In this document: piece by piece, positions 1 through 10,614 of the stretch
Layout: each line of letters starts with the position of its first letter
Numbering within the stretch: position 1 is the stretch's first letter
The notes under the pieces: generated by a model
What the model saw: only the letters and a program-made list of their open reading frames with translations
Database searches by the model: none
What the model was told of the DNA's origin: nothing
Assembly: GCF_029689945.1 (NCBI RefSeq)
Contig: NZ_CP121451.1
Coordinates: forward strand, 5,518,001-5,582,000
Direction of reading: 5' to 3'
Source of the DNA: Paenibacillus amylolyticus
GTDB taxonomy: Bacteria; Bacillota; Bacilli; Paenibacillales; Paenibacillaceae
Length of the DNA stretch: 64,000 nucleotides
Translations under genes and position numbers: made by a program

Positions 1-2552
1 CCGAACTGCCGAACGTCCCTCCAGGCATTCATCCAACAGAACACCTGCACAAGCATCATAATTCTCGGCAAAGGTAAGCAGATGCAGCGGACGATCAGGA
101 ATCGTCTCACCTTCAATCTCAATATCAGCCGACTGGCGGATATCTGCGGAAGAACGCCCTGCCCGAATGGCCCAGGTCGCTGTCTCCAGGCAGTATCGAT
201 CTCGGGTAACATCCCATAATGCCAGCTTCTGAACAGGGATCTCGAAACGTATCGTAACACGCGCCCCTGCTTTCACATGAACACGGCGGAAAGCAAGCAG
301 TTGCTTCTGTGCACGTTTCACTCGTGAGGTATGTGCAGATCCATAGATCTGAACGACTTCATCACTGTCACGTTCACCCTTATTGTATACCTCCACTTCA
401 ATCTGCAATTGATCTGTGGCGGCGGCTCCCGCTGAGGTACTGCGACTTACACGAATCGCTTCATATTCAAATTCCGAATAGGTTAAGCCATGACCAAATG
501 CATATTGAACCGGTCCTTGATGATACATATAAGTCATGCCACGCTGAATGATGTCATAATCCATGATGTCAGGAAGCTGGGATTCATCTGCATACCATGT
601 CATGTTCAATCTGCCTGCCGGGGCATAATAGCCTAATAGCACATCAGCAAGCGCATTCCCCAATTCTTGGCCTGCATGAGTCATATATACGATTGCCCGG
701 GCTGTATCTTTCAATTCCTGAAGGGCAAATGGATAACTGCCCATAATAACAACCACCGTATTGGGATTAACTTCACACACCGCTTTGACAAGCTCGACCT
801 GATTCAGTGGAAGCAGCAGACTAGGGCGGTCAATTTCTTCTTTGCCGTTGATGTATGGGCTGTTACCCACAACAACGACAGATGCCTGACTGCTTCGTGC
901 AGCTTCTACGGCTTGTTCGATTCCGTGTGCCACCCTATTAATATGAAATCCCGTAGCTTGTTCACCTTGTGGGGGAAGTGGCGTCAAAGCAGAATGTCCC
1001 TGATGTTCGCTCAAGCCAACGGGGATACCGTTCCACGTGTGCAAGGTGTTACTTCCATCCGTTTCGGGATTAATTTGAACAACTTCCTTCACAAACCAGC
1101 CGCCAATCTCCGGTGCGTTTGCCTGATAGATGCCTTGTTCGGTTAAGGTTACGAATCGGTTATTGTTCACACTTCGTAGCGTGTGACTTCCCCAGCCCCA
1201 ATCCTGATGTATAAATTCGGTGGCTGTCGATGTACTTCCCTCGTGTACAGCAATGAGTGTACCTTCCGCACCCAGGGTTATGACTTGTCCATCTGCTGTC
1301 TGGAGCTGAATACGGTCATTCCCATCTGTATATGTTACGTTTGTTTGGGGTAGTCGATTGCGCAGTCCATCAAGGACGGATACACGATAAGGCAGTGTGC
1401 CACTGTACCAATCCGTATAGACCACATCGGCAAGGGGTCCAATGACACTGATCTTCTGTAATGCTTCTGGCTTCAAGGGGAGCAATCCATCATTTTGGAG
1501 TAAAACTATGGATTCGGCAGCGGCACGATAACTAAGTTTGGCATGCTCTGGTGCACACAATACCGACTCGGGGATGGATGCATAAGGGTTGCGTCCGGAC
1601 TGATCCAGTTGTCCAAGTCGCATCCGCACACCAAAGATGTTACGAATCGCTCGGTCCAAATCAGTGACTTTCAATAGCCCTTGATCAAGAGCTTCCTCCA
1701 GCGCAGATACGACAAGATCAACCTCATCCGTAAGACAATCCACTCCTGCCTTCAATGCACCTGCTGCTGATTCGGCATGACTGGTGTGATAACCATGATA
1801 GTTCACTGTTTGAGACAGATCCCCCCATCACATACAATAAAACCTGGCATCGCCCACTCGCCCTTAACCACATCATTCACATACGGACTTTCAATGGCAG
1901 GTGTACCGTTGATGGAGTTGTAAGCTGTCATCATGGACAAAGCTCCGCCCTCCACAAATGGCGTCTCAAATGCTTTTAAATAATATTCCCGCAGGTTGCG
2001 CGGATCGATGCTGGATGAACAATTCAGCCGATCCTTCTCATTATTATTGGCAAAAAAGTGTTTCAATGTCGCGACCATTTTCAGATAAAAAGGATCATTG
2101 CCCTGCATACCTTTCACAAGAGCTGCCGACATCTCTCCCGTGAGGACCGGGTCCTCGCCATATCCCTCTTCCGTTCTGCCCCAGCGTGGGTCACGTTCCA
2201 GGTCCACCGTGGGTGCCCACAAGGTTAACCCGTGAACCTCAGGATTACGGTGATGGTATGCCCTCGCTTCATCGCCAATGACTGAACCAATCTCTCGCAT
2301 GAGCCTCGTATTCCAGGTACTGGACAGACCGAGAGGTTGCGGAAATACCGTTGCCTCCCCAATCCATGCAACCCCGTGAGCAGCTTCGCCCCCAACGTTG
2401 TAGGCTGGAATGCCCAGTCTTGGTACAGCTGCTTCGCGTGTAGGAATCAGTCTGATCTTCTCTTCCGTTGTCAAACGTGCAATCAGATCATCCAGCCTTT
2501 CCTCCAGTGAAAGTGATGCATCCCACATCGGGTATTGATGATACTCCTTCAT
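1..2552 (-). CDS. GH3 beta-glucosidase/beta-xylosidase (3' end outside window; frameshifted)
   Basis: Glycoside hydrolase family 3 enzyme, expected to remove terminal glucose or xylose from oligosaccharides. The N-terminal TIM barrel covers about residues 1-300 and carries the nucleophile Asp242 in VCDGGDLSQ. The C-terminal alpha/beta sandwich follows, interrupted by a fascin/beta-trefoil-like insert (LRSVNNNRFV, GGWFVKEV), and then a fibronectin III-like region before the window edge. The start is set by an AGGAGG 8 nt before the ATG. A C6 run at 1821-1826 (seven needed) breaks the frame right after the nucleophile; restoring one base gives an open frame to position 1. No signal peptide is visible, so it is probably cytosolic. 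It lies 19 nt downstream of the APH-like gene, likely in one operon. Exact substrate unknown. Confidence 0.88.
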
Positions 2553-2571
2553 CCTTCATTCCTCCTGCGAA

Positions 2572-3581
2572 TTAGTGATGTACACGTTGCTTCCATTGCT
2601 CCAGTAAATCCAGCGTACGCTGGCGATACTTCTGACCATCCTCAGGTTGATTGACCTGATGTTCATGAACGTAGGCATTAAAATACGAAGACAGGATTCG
2701 GTACGCAAGCCTGCGTGCCTGTCCTTCAGCGGACGGGTCCAGCGGATCATCATATCCTTCATGAAAGGCTGCCGATTCTATCGACAATATGGCTTCATAC
2801 TCCCTGTCAGCAAACATGGAACGATCTCCGTCAATGATGGCCGCAATGTTTAGCTCACCATGTTCCTCATGAACTAGTACATTCGCTTCCCACAGGTCAT
2901 TATGAACCAGTACCGGACGGGTCACCTGATCAAATAAGTCTTTATTTTTCGTGAATATGGATGCGATCTCTTCCCCACACCTGGCATATATTCGGCTTGT
3001 GCCGCTTTAAGTGCCGTTTCTTCTGCAAAAGAGTGCAGTACCTCGGACCATTGATTCGAGCCTTTAATCGTTCCATCTCCCTGTGGCCAGCCAAACGATG
3101 CACCTTCGATCTGATGCATGATGGCGGTATGCGCGCCAAGCTGATGGTACAATCGCTCCTTATCCCTGTCTGAAATCGATGCGTGATCCAGCTGCTTACT
3201 CGGGATAACCTCCATAAACATATACGTTCTTGGTATGATGGACCCGCTGTCGTCACAGGCGATAATGTTTGGAGCAGGAATGCCTGCCTTACGATAATAT
3301 TCATACACAATCGGTTCAGCCGCCATCATCGTGCGTTCGAATGAAAAAAGCGGGTCACTCGCAGCACCAGCCGCCATCTCTCCACGCTCTGGAGCCAAAC
3401 GTAAAATCACATCCGTATAGGTTGCATGCTCTAGTTGAATCCGATAGGTTGTATTAAAAAGTCCACCTTGCAGGAGACCAAACGCCTTTACTTTGGTATC
3501 GCTTCTAAAATGATTCTCTACCAGCTGATGCAGCATCTCTGCTGATATCGTACAGTGCAAACCCGAATTCATCGTACTCAT
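2572..3581 (-). CDS. APH-family phosphotransferase (frameshifted)
   Basis: Aminoglycoside phosphotransferase/choline kinase-fold protein, about 336 aa. The N-lobe has a GLFNTTYRI loop. The C-lobe has the Brenner-type catalytic motif LVHNDLWEANVLV (H-x-D-x4-N) and a metal-binding IIDGD. The frame breaks at a C4 run (2973-2976), where one more base joins GVG to EEIASIF. The start chosen is the ATG with TAGGAGA about 9 nt upstream; a TTG lies 9 nt earlier. Sitting between GH31 and GH3 genes, it may phosphorylate a sugar or small metabolite rather than an antibiotic, but that is inference from context only. Confidence 0.75.
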
Positions 3582-3607
3582 TTCATTCAATCTCCTATCC
3601 TTGTAGA

Positions 3608-3635
3608 CAAACAGACGGCACCTTGCGGCACCGTC
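3608..3635 (-). terminator. Intrinsic terminator after GH31
   Basis: A nine-pair stem (two G-U pairs) closed by a GCAA loop sits just past the GH31 stop and is followed by a short U-rich tract (TGTTTGTC) on the minus strand. It separates GH31 from the APH/GH3 pair, though readthrough is possible. Confidence 0.55.
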
Positions 3636-3656
3636 CTTTATTTCTACTATATCATG

Positions 3657-5974
3657 TTACAGTTGGATTGTAAGCGAGGTAGCACCTGTTGCTGCCGTAA
3701 CGACAACACCATTGGCACCAGACACTTGGGAACCACCTTCAACGCTCGATACACTCTCGATACCGCGAAGCACCAAGTTCCACGGTTTGCCCGCGCCTTC
3801 AGCACGAACGTCCAGCACTGATCCATTACGTGTAACGTTAACTGTCAGTTCCTGTTCAGCAGCCTGGTTCACAACAACCGCTTGAGCCGTTTGACCATCA
3901 GCCAGTTCAAACAAGTGCAGGGACACATCATTCGCAAAGTCATAATCCGGTTTATGGTCTACAGCACCGACAGCGATCAGGCTGTTTGGCTTAACCATCA
4001 TAGGCAGTGTTTTGAAGTCATGGTTTTCACTGATCCAGCGTCCACCTTGTACTTTTGCTCCTGTCAGATAGTTCGTCCAGGTTCCTTCAGGCAGGTAGTA
4101 ACGCACATCGCCTTCCTTGTTGAAGATTGGCGCCACGAGGATCGAATCACCGAACATGTATTGCGTATCCAGGCTATATGTTGTTGGGTCCTCTGGGAAA
4201 TCGAGCAGCATAGCACGCATCATCGGAATACCTTTTACCGTTGACTCCACCGCAGAATTGTACAGGTACGGCATCAGGCTGATTTTGAGCTTGGTAAAGT
4301 CACGAACAACGTCCACGGATTCCTCGTCAAACAACCAAGGCACACGATACGAAGTGCTGCCATGCAAGCGGCTGTGTGAAGATAAAAGTCCGAATTGTAC
4401 CCAACGTTTGTATACATCAGGGCTAGCGGTGCTTTCAAAGCCACTGATATCATGGCTCCAGAATCCGAAACCGGAAAGGCCAAGCGACAAGCCGCCACGA
4501 AGGGATTCAGCCATGGACTCATATGTGGAAGAGCAGTCTCCGCCCCAGTGAACCGGGAACTGTTGACCACCTGCTGTTGCAGAGCGTGCAAACAGGGCTG
4601 CCTCGTTCTTGCCAATCTTCTCTTCCAGCAATTCAAATACAGCTTTGTTATAGAGCTGTGTATAATAGTTGTGCATTTTGACCGGATCGGAACCATCGAA
4701 GTACACAACATCTGTCGGAATTCTTTCACCGAAGTCCGTCTTGAAGGAATCCACACCTTGATCCAGCAGGACTTCCAGCTTGCTCTTATACCAATTCACA
4801 GCATCCGGATTCGTGAAATCAACCAGAGCCATGCCTGCTTGCCACATATCCCATTGCCATACGCTGCCATCGGCTGTTTTGACCAAGTAACCGTTCTCCA
4901 TACCTTCATCGAACAAGTAGGATTTTTCTGCAATATACGGATTGATCCAGGCGCAGATCTTTAGACCCTTCTCTTTCAGACGTGCAAGCATGCCTTCCGG
5001 ATCCGGAAACATCGCTTCATCCCAGACAAAATCAGACCATTGGTATTCCTTCATCCAGAAGCAGTCAAAATGGAATACGGACAGCGGAAGATCACGTTCA
5101 GCCATGCCATCTACGAAATGGTTAACGGTTGCTTCATCATAATCCGTTGTGAATGATGTTGTCAGCCACAGACCAAATGTCCATGCTGGCGGAAGCGCTG
5201 GTTTACCTGTTAGTTTCGTATAATTATCCAGTACATCCTTAGGATTGTCACCGCCGATGATAAAGTACTCCAACGTCTCGCCCTCTACGCTGAACTGTAC
5301 TTTAGATACATTCTCGGATGCAATCTCATACGATACGCGCTCCGGATGGTTTACAAACACGCCATATCCTTTATTGGACAGATAAAAAGGAATGTTTTTG
5401 TAGGACTGCTCGCTGCTTGTACCGCCATCTTCATTCCAGGTATCCACGATTTGACCATTTTTAACAAACGGTGTGAAGCGCTCCCCGAGTCCATAAACGT
5501 ATTCACCAATTCCAAGATCAAGCTGCTCACGGAAGTACGCCTCCTTGCTCGGACCTGTAATATAACCAGCCGCTCGTTGACCGCTACCTGTAATCCGTTT
5601 TCCTCCATACAGGAAGCTGACGTCCCACCCGTTTGTTTTGTCGATCTGAACTTCCAGGTTACCGCTTTTCAACACAGCACCTTGCTCATGTTTTGAAATG
5701 TCAACGTTTGCATCTTGCGTGTTAAGCTCAAACTCAGGCCCTTTTTCACTCCGCCCTTATGGTGGTTCAAGGTTACACGAATAACGTTAGGCATGGGCGA
5801 ACTGTAAGTTGCTTTAAGCAACGTTCCGTTCAGCGTGTCGCCTTTGCTACGAATATATTTAGTTGCCGCATATACGGTCAGAGAATCCCCTTTTTGCACA
5901 ATATCACGAATATCAGTCGGGTTTTGAATGTGGTACCCTTCACGAGTCATCCAGAATCCATCAGTAAATTTCAT
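3657..5974 (-). CDS. GH31 alpha-xylosidase, YicI-type (frameshifted)
   Basis: Alpha-xylosidase that releases alpha-xylose from xyloglucan oligosaccharides or isoprimeverose. The corrected length is 772 aa, the same as E. coli YicI. The nucleophile Asp414 lies in FKTDFGE and the acid/base Asp480 in HWGGDC, close to YicI Asp416 and Asp482. An N-terminal beta-sandwich precedes the barrel. There is no signal peptide, so it acts in the cytoplasm. One base is missing at 5739-5746 (A5/G3 run), after VKKG. AGGGGG lies about 9 nt before the ATG. It is transcribed divergently from an AraC regulator with a cre site in the shared gap, which suggests induction by a xyloside and glucose repression. Confidence 0.9.
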
Positions 5975-6103
5975 GTTTTCTTTCCCCCTTTGGTTATATT
6001 ATAATAATATTGATATTAATAACGAATTTCTTCTCTTATTTTGACCAAATATATCACGATTTTGATAATAAACATCCGATTCTTGCATATCAGCACCAAT
6101 CTA

Positions 6104-6117
6104 TGGAAACGATTACA
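6104..6117. promoter_or_regulatory. Candidate cre (CcpA) site, araC/GH31 gap
   Basis: TGGAAACGATTACA fits every fixed position of the cre consensus TGNAANCGNTNNCA. It lies about 30 bp before the AraC start and 130 bp before the divergent GH31 start. CcpA repression at this position is inferred. Confidence 0.55.
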
Positions 6118-6146
6118 TTAATAATGATAGAAAAGGAGCAACGGAT

Positions 6147-7066
6147 ATGGAACGTGAACGATTACGGGAAGACCGGATTCACGGTAATGCCATGTATCCA
6201 GTCAGTGTGTACCCTGATATTCAGCAACTGAACGGAGACAGCATTCTGGACTGCCACTGGCATGATGAGATGGAGTTCACCATGGTGACCAAGGGCAGCG
6301 CCGTCTTCCAGATCGATATGAACACTGTAGAGGTACAGGCTGGAGAAGCGATTTTCATCAATCGGGGCGAGATTCATGCGGGGTATCTGAAGGGTGATGT
6401 TCCCTGTGTATTCTCTTCCATTGTGTTTAATCCCGAGCTGCTTGGCAGCCGCACCTTCGATACAGTTCAAGAGAAATTCATCGGTCCACTGGTACGCAAA
6501 ACGGTGATTCCCCCAATCATATCAAGCCCGATGAGGTTTGGGGACATGAGATTCTGGATCTTTTGAAACGTATATTTGCCGACCATGCTGCCCGAACCGA
6601 AACGTGCGAAATGTCCACGAAAGCGTACCTATACCTCATATTCGCCCGCATGTTTGAACATATGAGATCTGCTCCCCTCAAAGGAACCGTGGCAACAGGG
6701 AGTCATGACAAGGTAGAGCGCTTGAAATCCGTGCTCGGATATATCCACAAGCGTTATCCTGAACCATTGAAGCTGAAGGAATTGGCGGATGAAGCCAACA
6801 TGAGCGAAGGGCACTTCTGCCGTTTCTTCAAACAGATGGTGCAGAAAACCCCGGTTGACTACATTAATTATTACCGCGTTCAACAGGCGTGCGTTCAGCT
6901 TGAGAATACAGATCACAAGATTGTTGATATCGCCATGGATGTGGGTTTTGAGCATCTGAGCTACTTCATCACGACGTTTAAAAAGCATAAATCCACTACA
7001 CCTTCACAGTATCGCAATATGTTCTATGAGAACGTGGCTATGGAAGCAGCCTTGGTTCAGGTATAG
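6147..7066 (+). CDS. AraC-family transcriptional regulator (frameshifted)
   Basis: About 306 aa after correction. The N-terminal cupin sensing domain has CHWHDEMEF and GEIHAGYL. The C-terminal double helix-turn-helix covers roughly residues 200-295 (LKLKELADEANMSEGHFCRFF; DIAMDVGFEHLSYFITTFKK). A C5 run at 6510-6514 is one base short; with six the sequence reads IPPNHIKPDEVWG. AAAGGAG about 8 nt before the ATG supports the start. Its divergent placement makes it the probable activator of the GH31 alpha-xylosidase gene. Confidence 0.88.
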
Positions 7067-7080
7067 AAGAAGAAAACGAA

Positions 7081-7122
7081 GAAGAAGGTGCCCACAGCAT
7101 TCAGCTGCGAACACCTTCTTTA
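7081..7122. terminator. Terminator between convergent araC and lipoprotein genes
   Basis: AAGAAGGTG pairs with CACCTTCTT across a loop that contains a further short CAGC/GCTG stem. It lies between two converging genes and could serve both. The U tracts are short. Confidence 0.5.
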
Positions 7123-7134
7123 TGCATTGGTGAA

Positions 7135-8055
7135 TCATTTTTTCAGCGTTTTCCATGAAGTGTACTCATGTACGGAGAAACCATTGAAGGACGAATGCAC
7201 TGAAGCCATTTTTTCGACCAACTTCAATTGTGCTTCCATATAAGCAGATCCCTCTTCATAAAAAGTAATGAAATCGCCTTCCTTGCTTTGCTTTGTTTCC
7301 ACAGCGATGGAGATTGTTTTGCCAAGCAGAGCCGCTTCTGCAAGTTCATCCTTCGCTACACTGTAGATTGCAGCAGCTGTATCACGGTAAGCCATAATGG
7401 TGATCGAATCAAACTTGCGAATCATCCAGCTGCTAACCGCCATCGTTGAACCCGGAATTTTGTAGTTATCCAGCCAGAAAGGCAAGTCAGCCGCTACCGG
7501 CATCTTCATGCGTGAAGCTCTGTCAACAATGTACTCCACATTGCCTTGCCACTGGGTAATCACACTGGCCTGATTGATTTTCCATTGTGGATGCACATGT
7601 GGCTCAATATCCAGATGAATGCCCGCGAATTTCTCATTAGGCAACGCCTGTGCTTGATATGCCTCGATCCAGTCCAGGAAAGATGCAATCTGTTCCCGAC
7701 TTTCCGTCAACCCCCACGCTGATCTTCCATCCATAACGTCAACGGCAATATTTTTGGCTCTCGCTTGGCGAATAAAATTTTTATATTCAGGAATTTTGAT
7801 ATCCCGGTTCATCTGCAGATAGATGGTATTGATCTTGTTCGCTGTGGCGTAATTCAATACCTCTTGAGGATTACTTCGGATCTGGGTGGTATCCCACACC
7901 CATGTCGCTCGCACGGGTGTATCAAGTTTTCCATGAATCGTGGCATAACTGTCGACTGAACCATCCGCAATGGCTTTGGAAGAACAGGCGGTGCTCGCAC
8001 ACAGGATCAAACAACTTAGCAATACGATAAAACGGTAACCTCTTTTGCTTTTCAT
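7135..8055 (-). CDS. Putative lipoprotein, TIM-barrel-like, function unknown
   Basis: 306 aa, frame intact. A lysine/arginine-rich start, a hydrophobic stretch (about 9-20) and a lipobox ending at Cys24 (STAC) indicate export and lipidation. The mature part (RATWVWDTTQI, INTIYLQMN, FAGIHLDIEPH, SITIMAYRDTA) has the alternating beta/alpha pattern and DxE-like strand end seen in TIM-barrel glycosidases. No family could be assigned with confidence. AGAGGGAG lies about 9 nt before the ATG. It appears monocistronic. A role in surface polysaccharide or peptide handling is a guess from location only. Confidence 0.7.
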   Translation of the reverse strand: MKSKRGYRFIVLLSCLILCASTACSSKAIADGSVDSYATIHGKLDTPVRATWVWDTTQIRSNPQEVLNYATANKINTIYLQMNRDIKIPEYKNFIRQARAKNIAVDVMDGRSAWGLTESREQIASFLDWIEAYQAQALPNEKFAGIHLDIEPHVHPQWKINQASVITQWQGNVEYIVDRASRMKMPVAADLPFWLDNYKIPGSTMAVSSWMIRKFDSITIMAYRDTAAAIYSVAKDELAEAALLGKTISIAVETKQSKEGDFITFYEEGSAYMEAQLKLVEKMASVHSSFNGFSVHEYTSWKTLKK

Positions 8056-8441
8056 ATTTGTACACTCCCTCTGAAGTTATCAGCTCTGACGTGCAAATCT
8101 GGATGAAATTGTGTCGTTTCATATTCATTTAATGGAACCTTATCAGGTACGACGAATTCGAGTTGCTTTTATGTGCAATATCATCTTTAAGACTTACGAC
8201 GAAAGAATCATATAACTATATTTCGGGAATTCGTAGTTCTGTATGTATAGTTCCAAAGTCGCAATTATTCATTATATTCTAAACCAACTCTTTTTTCAGC
8301 ATGACTTCAGTCATTATTGTCATATGTGCATCGAGCTCCAGAAGACCTAGAAAGCGGTTTCTTACAAAATGCACAAAAAAACCGCCCTAAGGCGGCTTTG
8401 CATAGATCTCAATTTAATGATGTTCTATTCGACAAATCCAT
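8056..8441. other. Intergenic region, lipoprotein/ade
   Basis: It holds the upstream region of the lipoprotein gene and the ade terminator at 8374-8400. No convincing sigma-A promoter, riboswitch or small gene was found in the rest. Confidence 0.5.
8374..8400 (-). terminator. Intrinsic terminator after ade
   Basis: GCCGCC-TTAG-GGCGG hairpin followed by a run of seven T on the minus strand, about 40 nt past the ade stop codon. This is a strong classical terminator. Confidence 0.85.
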
Positions 8442-10302
8442 TTATTCATTACCCGCCGGAACTACCGGGGCCCCGTCAACCACTTCATCGAAAAGGGAGA
8501 CCAGTTCAATACCTTCTGCCGAGATCCGCACAAGCCCCTTGTCGGACAGGCGTAATTCTGGAATCACAACCAGCGCAAGCAGGGAAAGGGTCATGAACGC
8601 ATTGTTTAACGTACAGCCTGCAGACTGTAAAGCTTCACTGACTGCTGCCGATTGGGCTGCAACGACTTCGAAGGACTCGGTCGACATCAAACCTGCAATT
8701 CGCAGCGGGAATTCAGTTACACCTGCCTGCCGTTACCACGGCTACCCCGCCTTGCATGCGAATGACACGGTTGCCTGCTTCAGCCATCAGGGCATCATTA
8801 TTGCCGATAATCAACAGGTTGTGACTATCATGAGCCACTGTCATCGCAATCGCTGCAGGTGATGTGAAGCCAATGCCTCCAACAAGAGCAACCGCCCGAT
8901 TCCCGGTTTGTTTGTGACGCTCCAATACCGCGATTTTGCATACTTCCCCGGAAGTTGAAACCACAACCTTGCCGTTCTCTACCGTGACAGGCAGGTGTTT
9001 CTCCTTCGTATCCACATGATTCTCCGTCACATGAATGATTTTGGCCCCTATTGTACCCTCTGTAATTGGTGCGGCCAGCTCCAGATCTTCTGGCTGAATA
9101 GTAGCTTCCAACTTCACCGTATTCAGCGCTTCTTCCGGGTACGTGAAGCTGTCCCAGACCGCCGTCATTTTCCCGTTCTCGGCTACTACCTGCCCGGCAG
9201 CGATGGTCATGCCCACACGTACGTCCGCCAGTCGGCCGTCCAGCAGAATAATATCTGCTATATTTCCCGGAATAACGGCACCAATGTCGCGCGCTACACC
9301 GAAGCGCTCAGCCGTATTGATGGTGGCCATCTGGAAAGCCGTGACTGGCTTCACACCTTGGGAAATTGCAAGACGAACAACAAAGTCCATATGTCCTTCT
9401 TTGAGCAGGGATTCAGAGCTTCGGTCATCCGTCACCAGCATCATCCGGCGTGTATCCAGTCCAAGCTCCGTACAGGCTTTGATTGTCTCAGCCACATCAT
9501 GCCATGCCGAACCTTGACGCATCTTCGCGTACATCCCGAGTCGCAGACGTTCGACCACATCTTCCTTGGTCACACATTCATGATCCCCTGTAACGCCACT
9601 CGCTGCGTAAGCTGGCAGACGCCAGTCGTCCGCAGCCCAGGTAAAGTGACCGTCTGCCACTTTACCTGCCCGGAGGGTTGCCTGTATCTCACCGATCATC
9701 GTCTCGTCCCCATAGACTACTCCAGGAAAGTTCATCACTTCACCAAGACCAATCATGTCCGGTCCCCAGGAAAGAGCCTCAGCCACCTCTTCAGGCCCGA
9801 TATAAGCACCGGTTGTCTCTAGTCCCGGATGGGTGGAAGGCACACAGGAAGCCACCTGCATATAAGCAGCCATCGGTGTGGTTCGCGCTTCATCTAGCAT
9901 CAATCTCAGACCTTTGAGACCAAGCACGTTAGAGATTTCATGCGGGTCAAAGAAACCGCCAGTCGTGCCTGATGGCAATACCGCCCTCGCAAACTCGGTT
10001 ACTTTCATCTGTGTACTTTCGATATGGCAGTGTCCATCCAGCAAGCCAGGAGCGATATATTTCCCGTTCGCTTCAATAATCCGGGTATGTTCTCCGATGG
10101 TGTGGCTTACATCTTTACCGACATAAGCGATTCGAGCTCCTTGTACAGCTATGGACATCTCAGGCAAAATCTCACCCGATATCACGTTTACCAGCGTACC
10201 TCCCCGAATGACCAAAGTCGCCGGCATATCTCCCCGTGCTGTAGCGACCAGATCCGGTACACAATCGGCCATAAGCGGCCGTTCAAAAGATGATTTGTTC
10301 AC
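8442..10302 (-). CDS. ade: Adenine deaminase (frameshifted)
   Basis: Converts adenine to hypoxanthine and ammonia in purine salvage; a cytosolic amidohydrolase-fold enzyme. Visible motifs are the metal-binding GLLDGHCHIES, the PSGTTGGFFDPHEI stretch, VSGVTGDHECV and VTDDRSSESLL. The C-terminal domain has GGIGFTSPAAIAMTVAHDSHN. The corrected length is about 619 aa, slightly longer than usual (about 580). The frame breaks at about 8722-8727, where one extra base (or a GGCA duplication) separates VVTAG from VTEFPLRIAGLMS; this is one of three apparent insertions in the window. The GTG start is chosen because AAGGAGG lies 7 nt upstream. Confidence 0.9.
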
Positions 10303-10614
10303 ATTATTGCCTCCTTCTAATAAACGACCCAAAAAAATATATTGTTACGATTATATGAGTCCAGACCTCATGTGTAAAGAAAAATTACATCCATTGTGCT
10401 TGAATACAAATTAAGAAGCAATATTTATCCACCGAAACCAATCCTTACGGATTGACGTTAGGTATATTCATTCAATGCGATCACCCGATGGGTTGGAACC
10501 TCAACATGTATGCTTCTCTTATTAAGTTAGCTTCTTCCGGAGATATGTATCATATGCAGAAAGGCTCCCGTTCCATCGAACGGAAGCCTTTTTTATGCAT
10601 ATGAACCTTCTATG
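10303..10614. other. Intergenic region, ade/helD
   Basis: It contains the ade leader (minus strand) and a hairpin at 10561-10594. A 12-nt stretch at 10349-10360 resembles the 5' edge of a purine riboswitch, but the rest of the aptamer is missing. Confidence 0.45.
10561..10594. terminator. Bidirectional terminator downstream of helD
   Basis: An 11-bp stem (GGCTCCCGTTC with GAACGGAAGCC, one mismatch) has a four-base loop. Six T follow on the plus strand and TTTCTG on the minus strand. It lies just past the helD stop. The better U tract is on the plus strand, where no gene ends. Confidence 0.65.

Noticed and set aside
1821..1826. Programmed ribosomal frameshifting in GH3 and other split genes
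   Set aside because: The break sites share no slippery heptamer or downstream structure, occur in unrelated families not known to use recoding, and number 28 in 64 kb.
8721..8731. Four-base tandem duplication (GGCA) in ade as a real mutation
   Set aside because: A single extra base explains the break equally well and fits the error pattern of the rest of the window.
8995..9822. Long plus-strand open frame (275 codons) inside ade
   Set aside because: It lies antisense to a clearly conserved adenine deaminase, has no ribosome binding site and encodes a cysteine/histidine-rich composition typical of shadow frames.
10349..10360. Purine-riboswitch-like motif upstream of ade (ACTCATATAATC on the minus strand)
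   Set aside because: The 12 bases match the 5' edge of purine aptamers, but the P2/P3 stems and the TTTCTACC core are absent and only about 45 nt remain before the start codon.
10561..10594. Terminator of an unseen plus-strand transcript after helD
   Set aside because: The hairpin has its better T run on the plus strand, but no promoter pair was found upstream, so it is more simply a bidirectional helD terminator.
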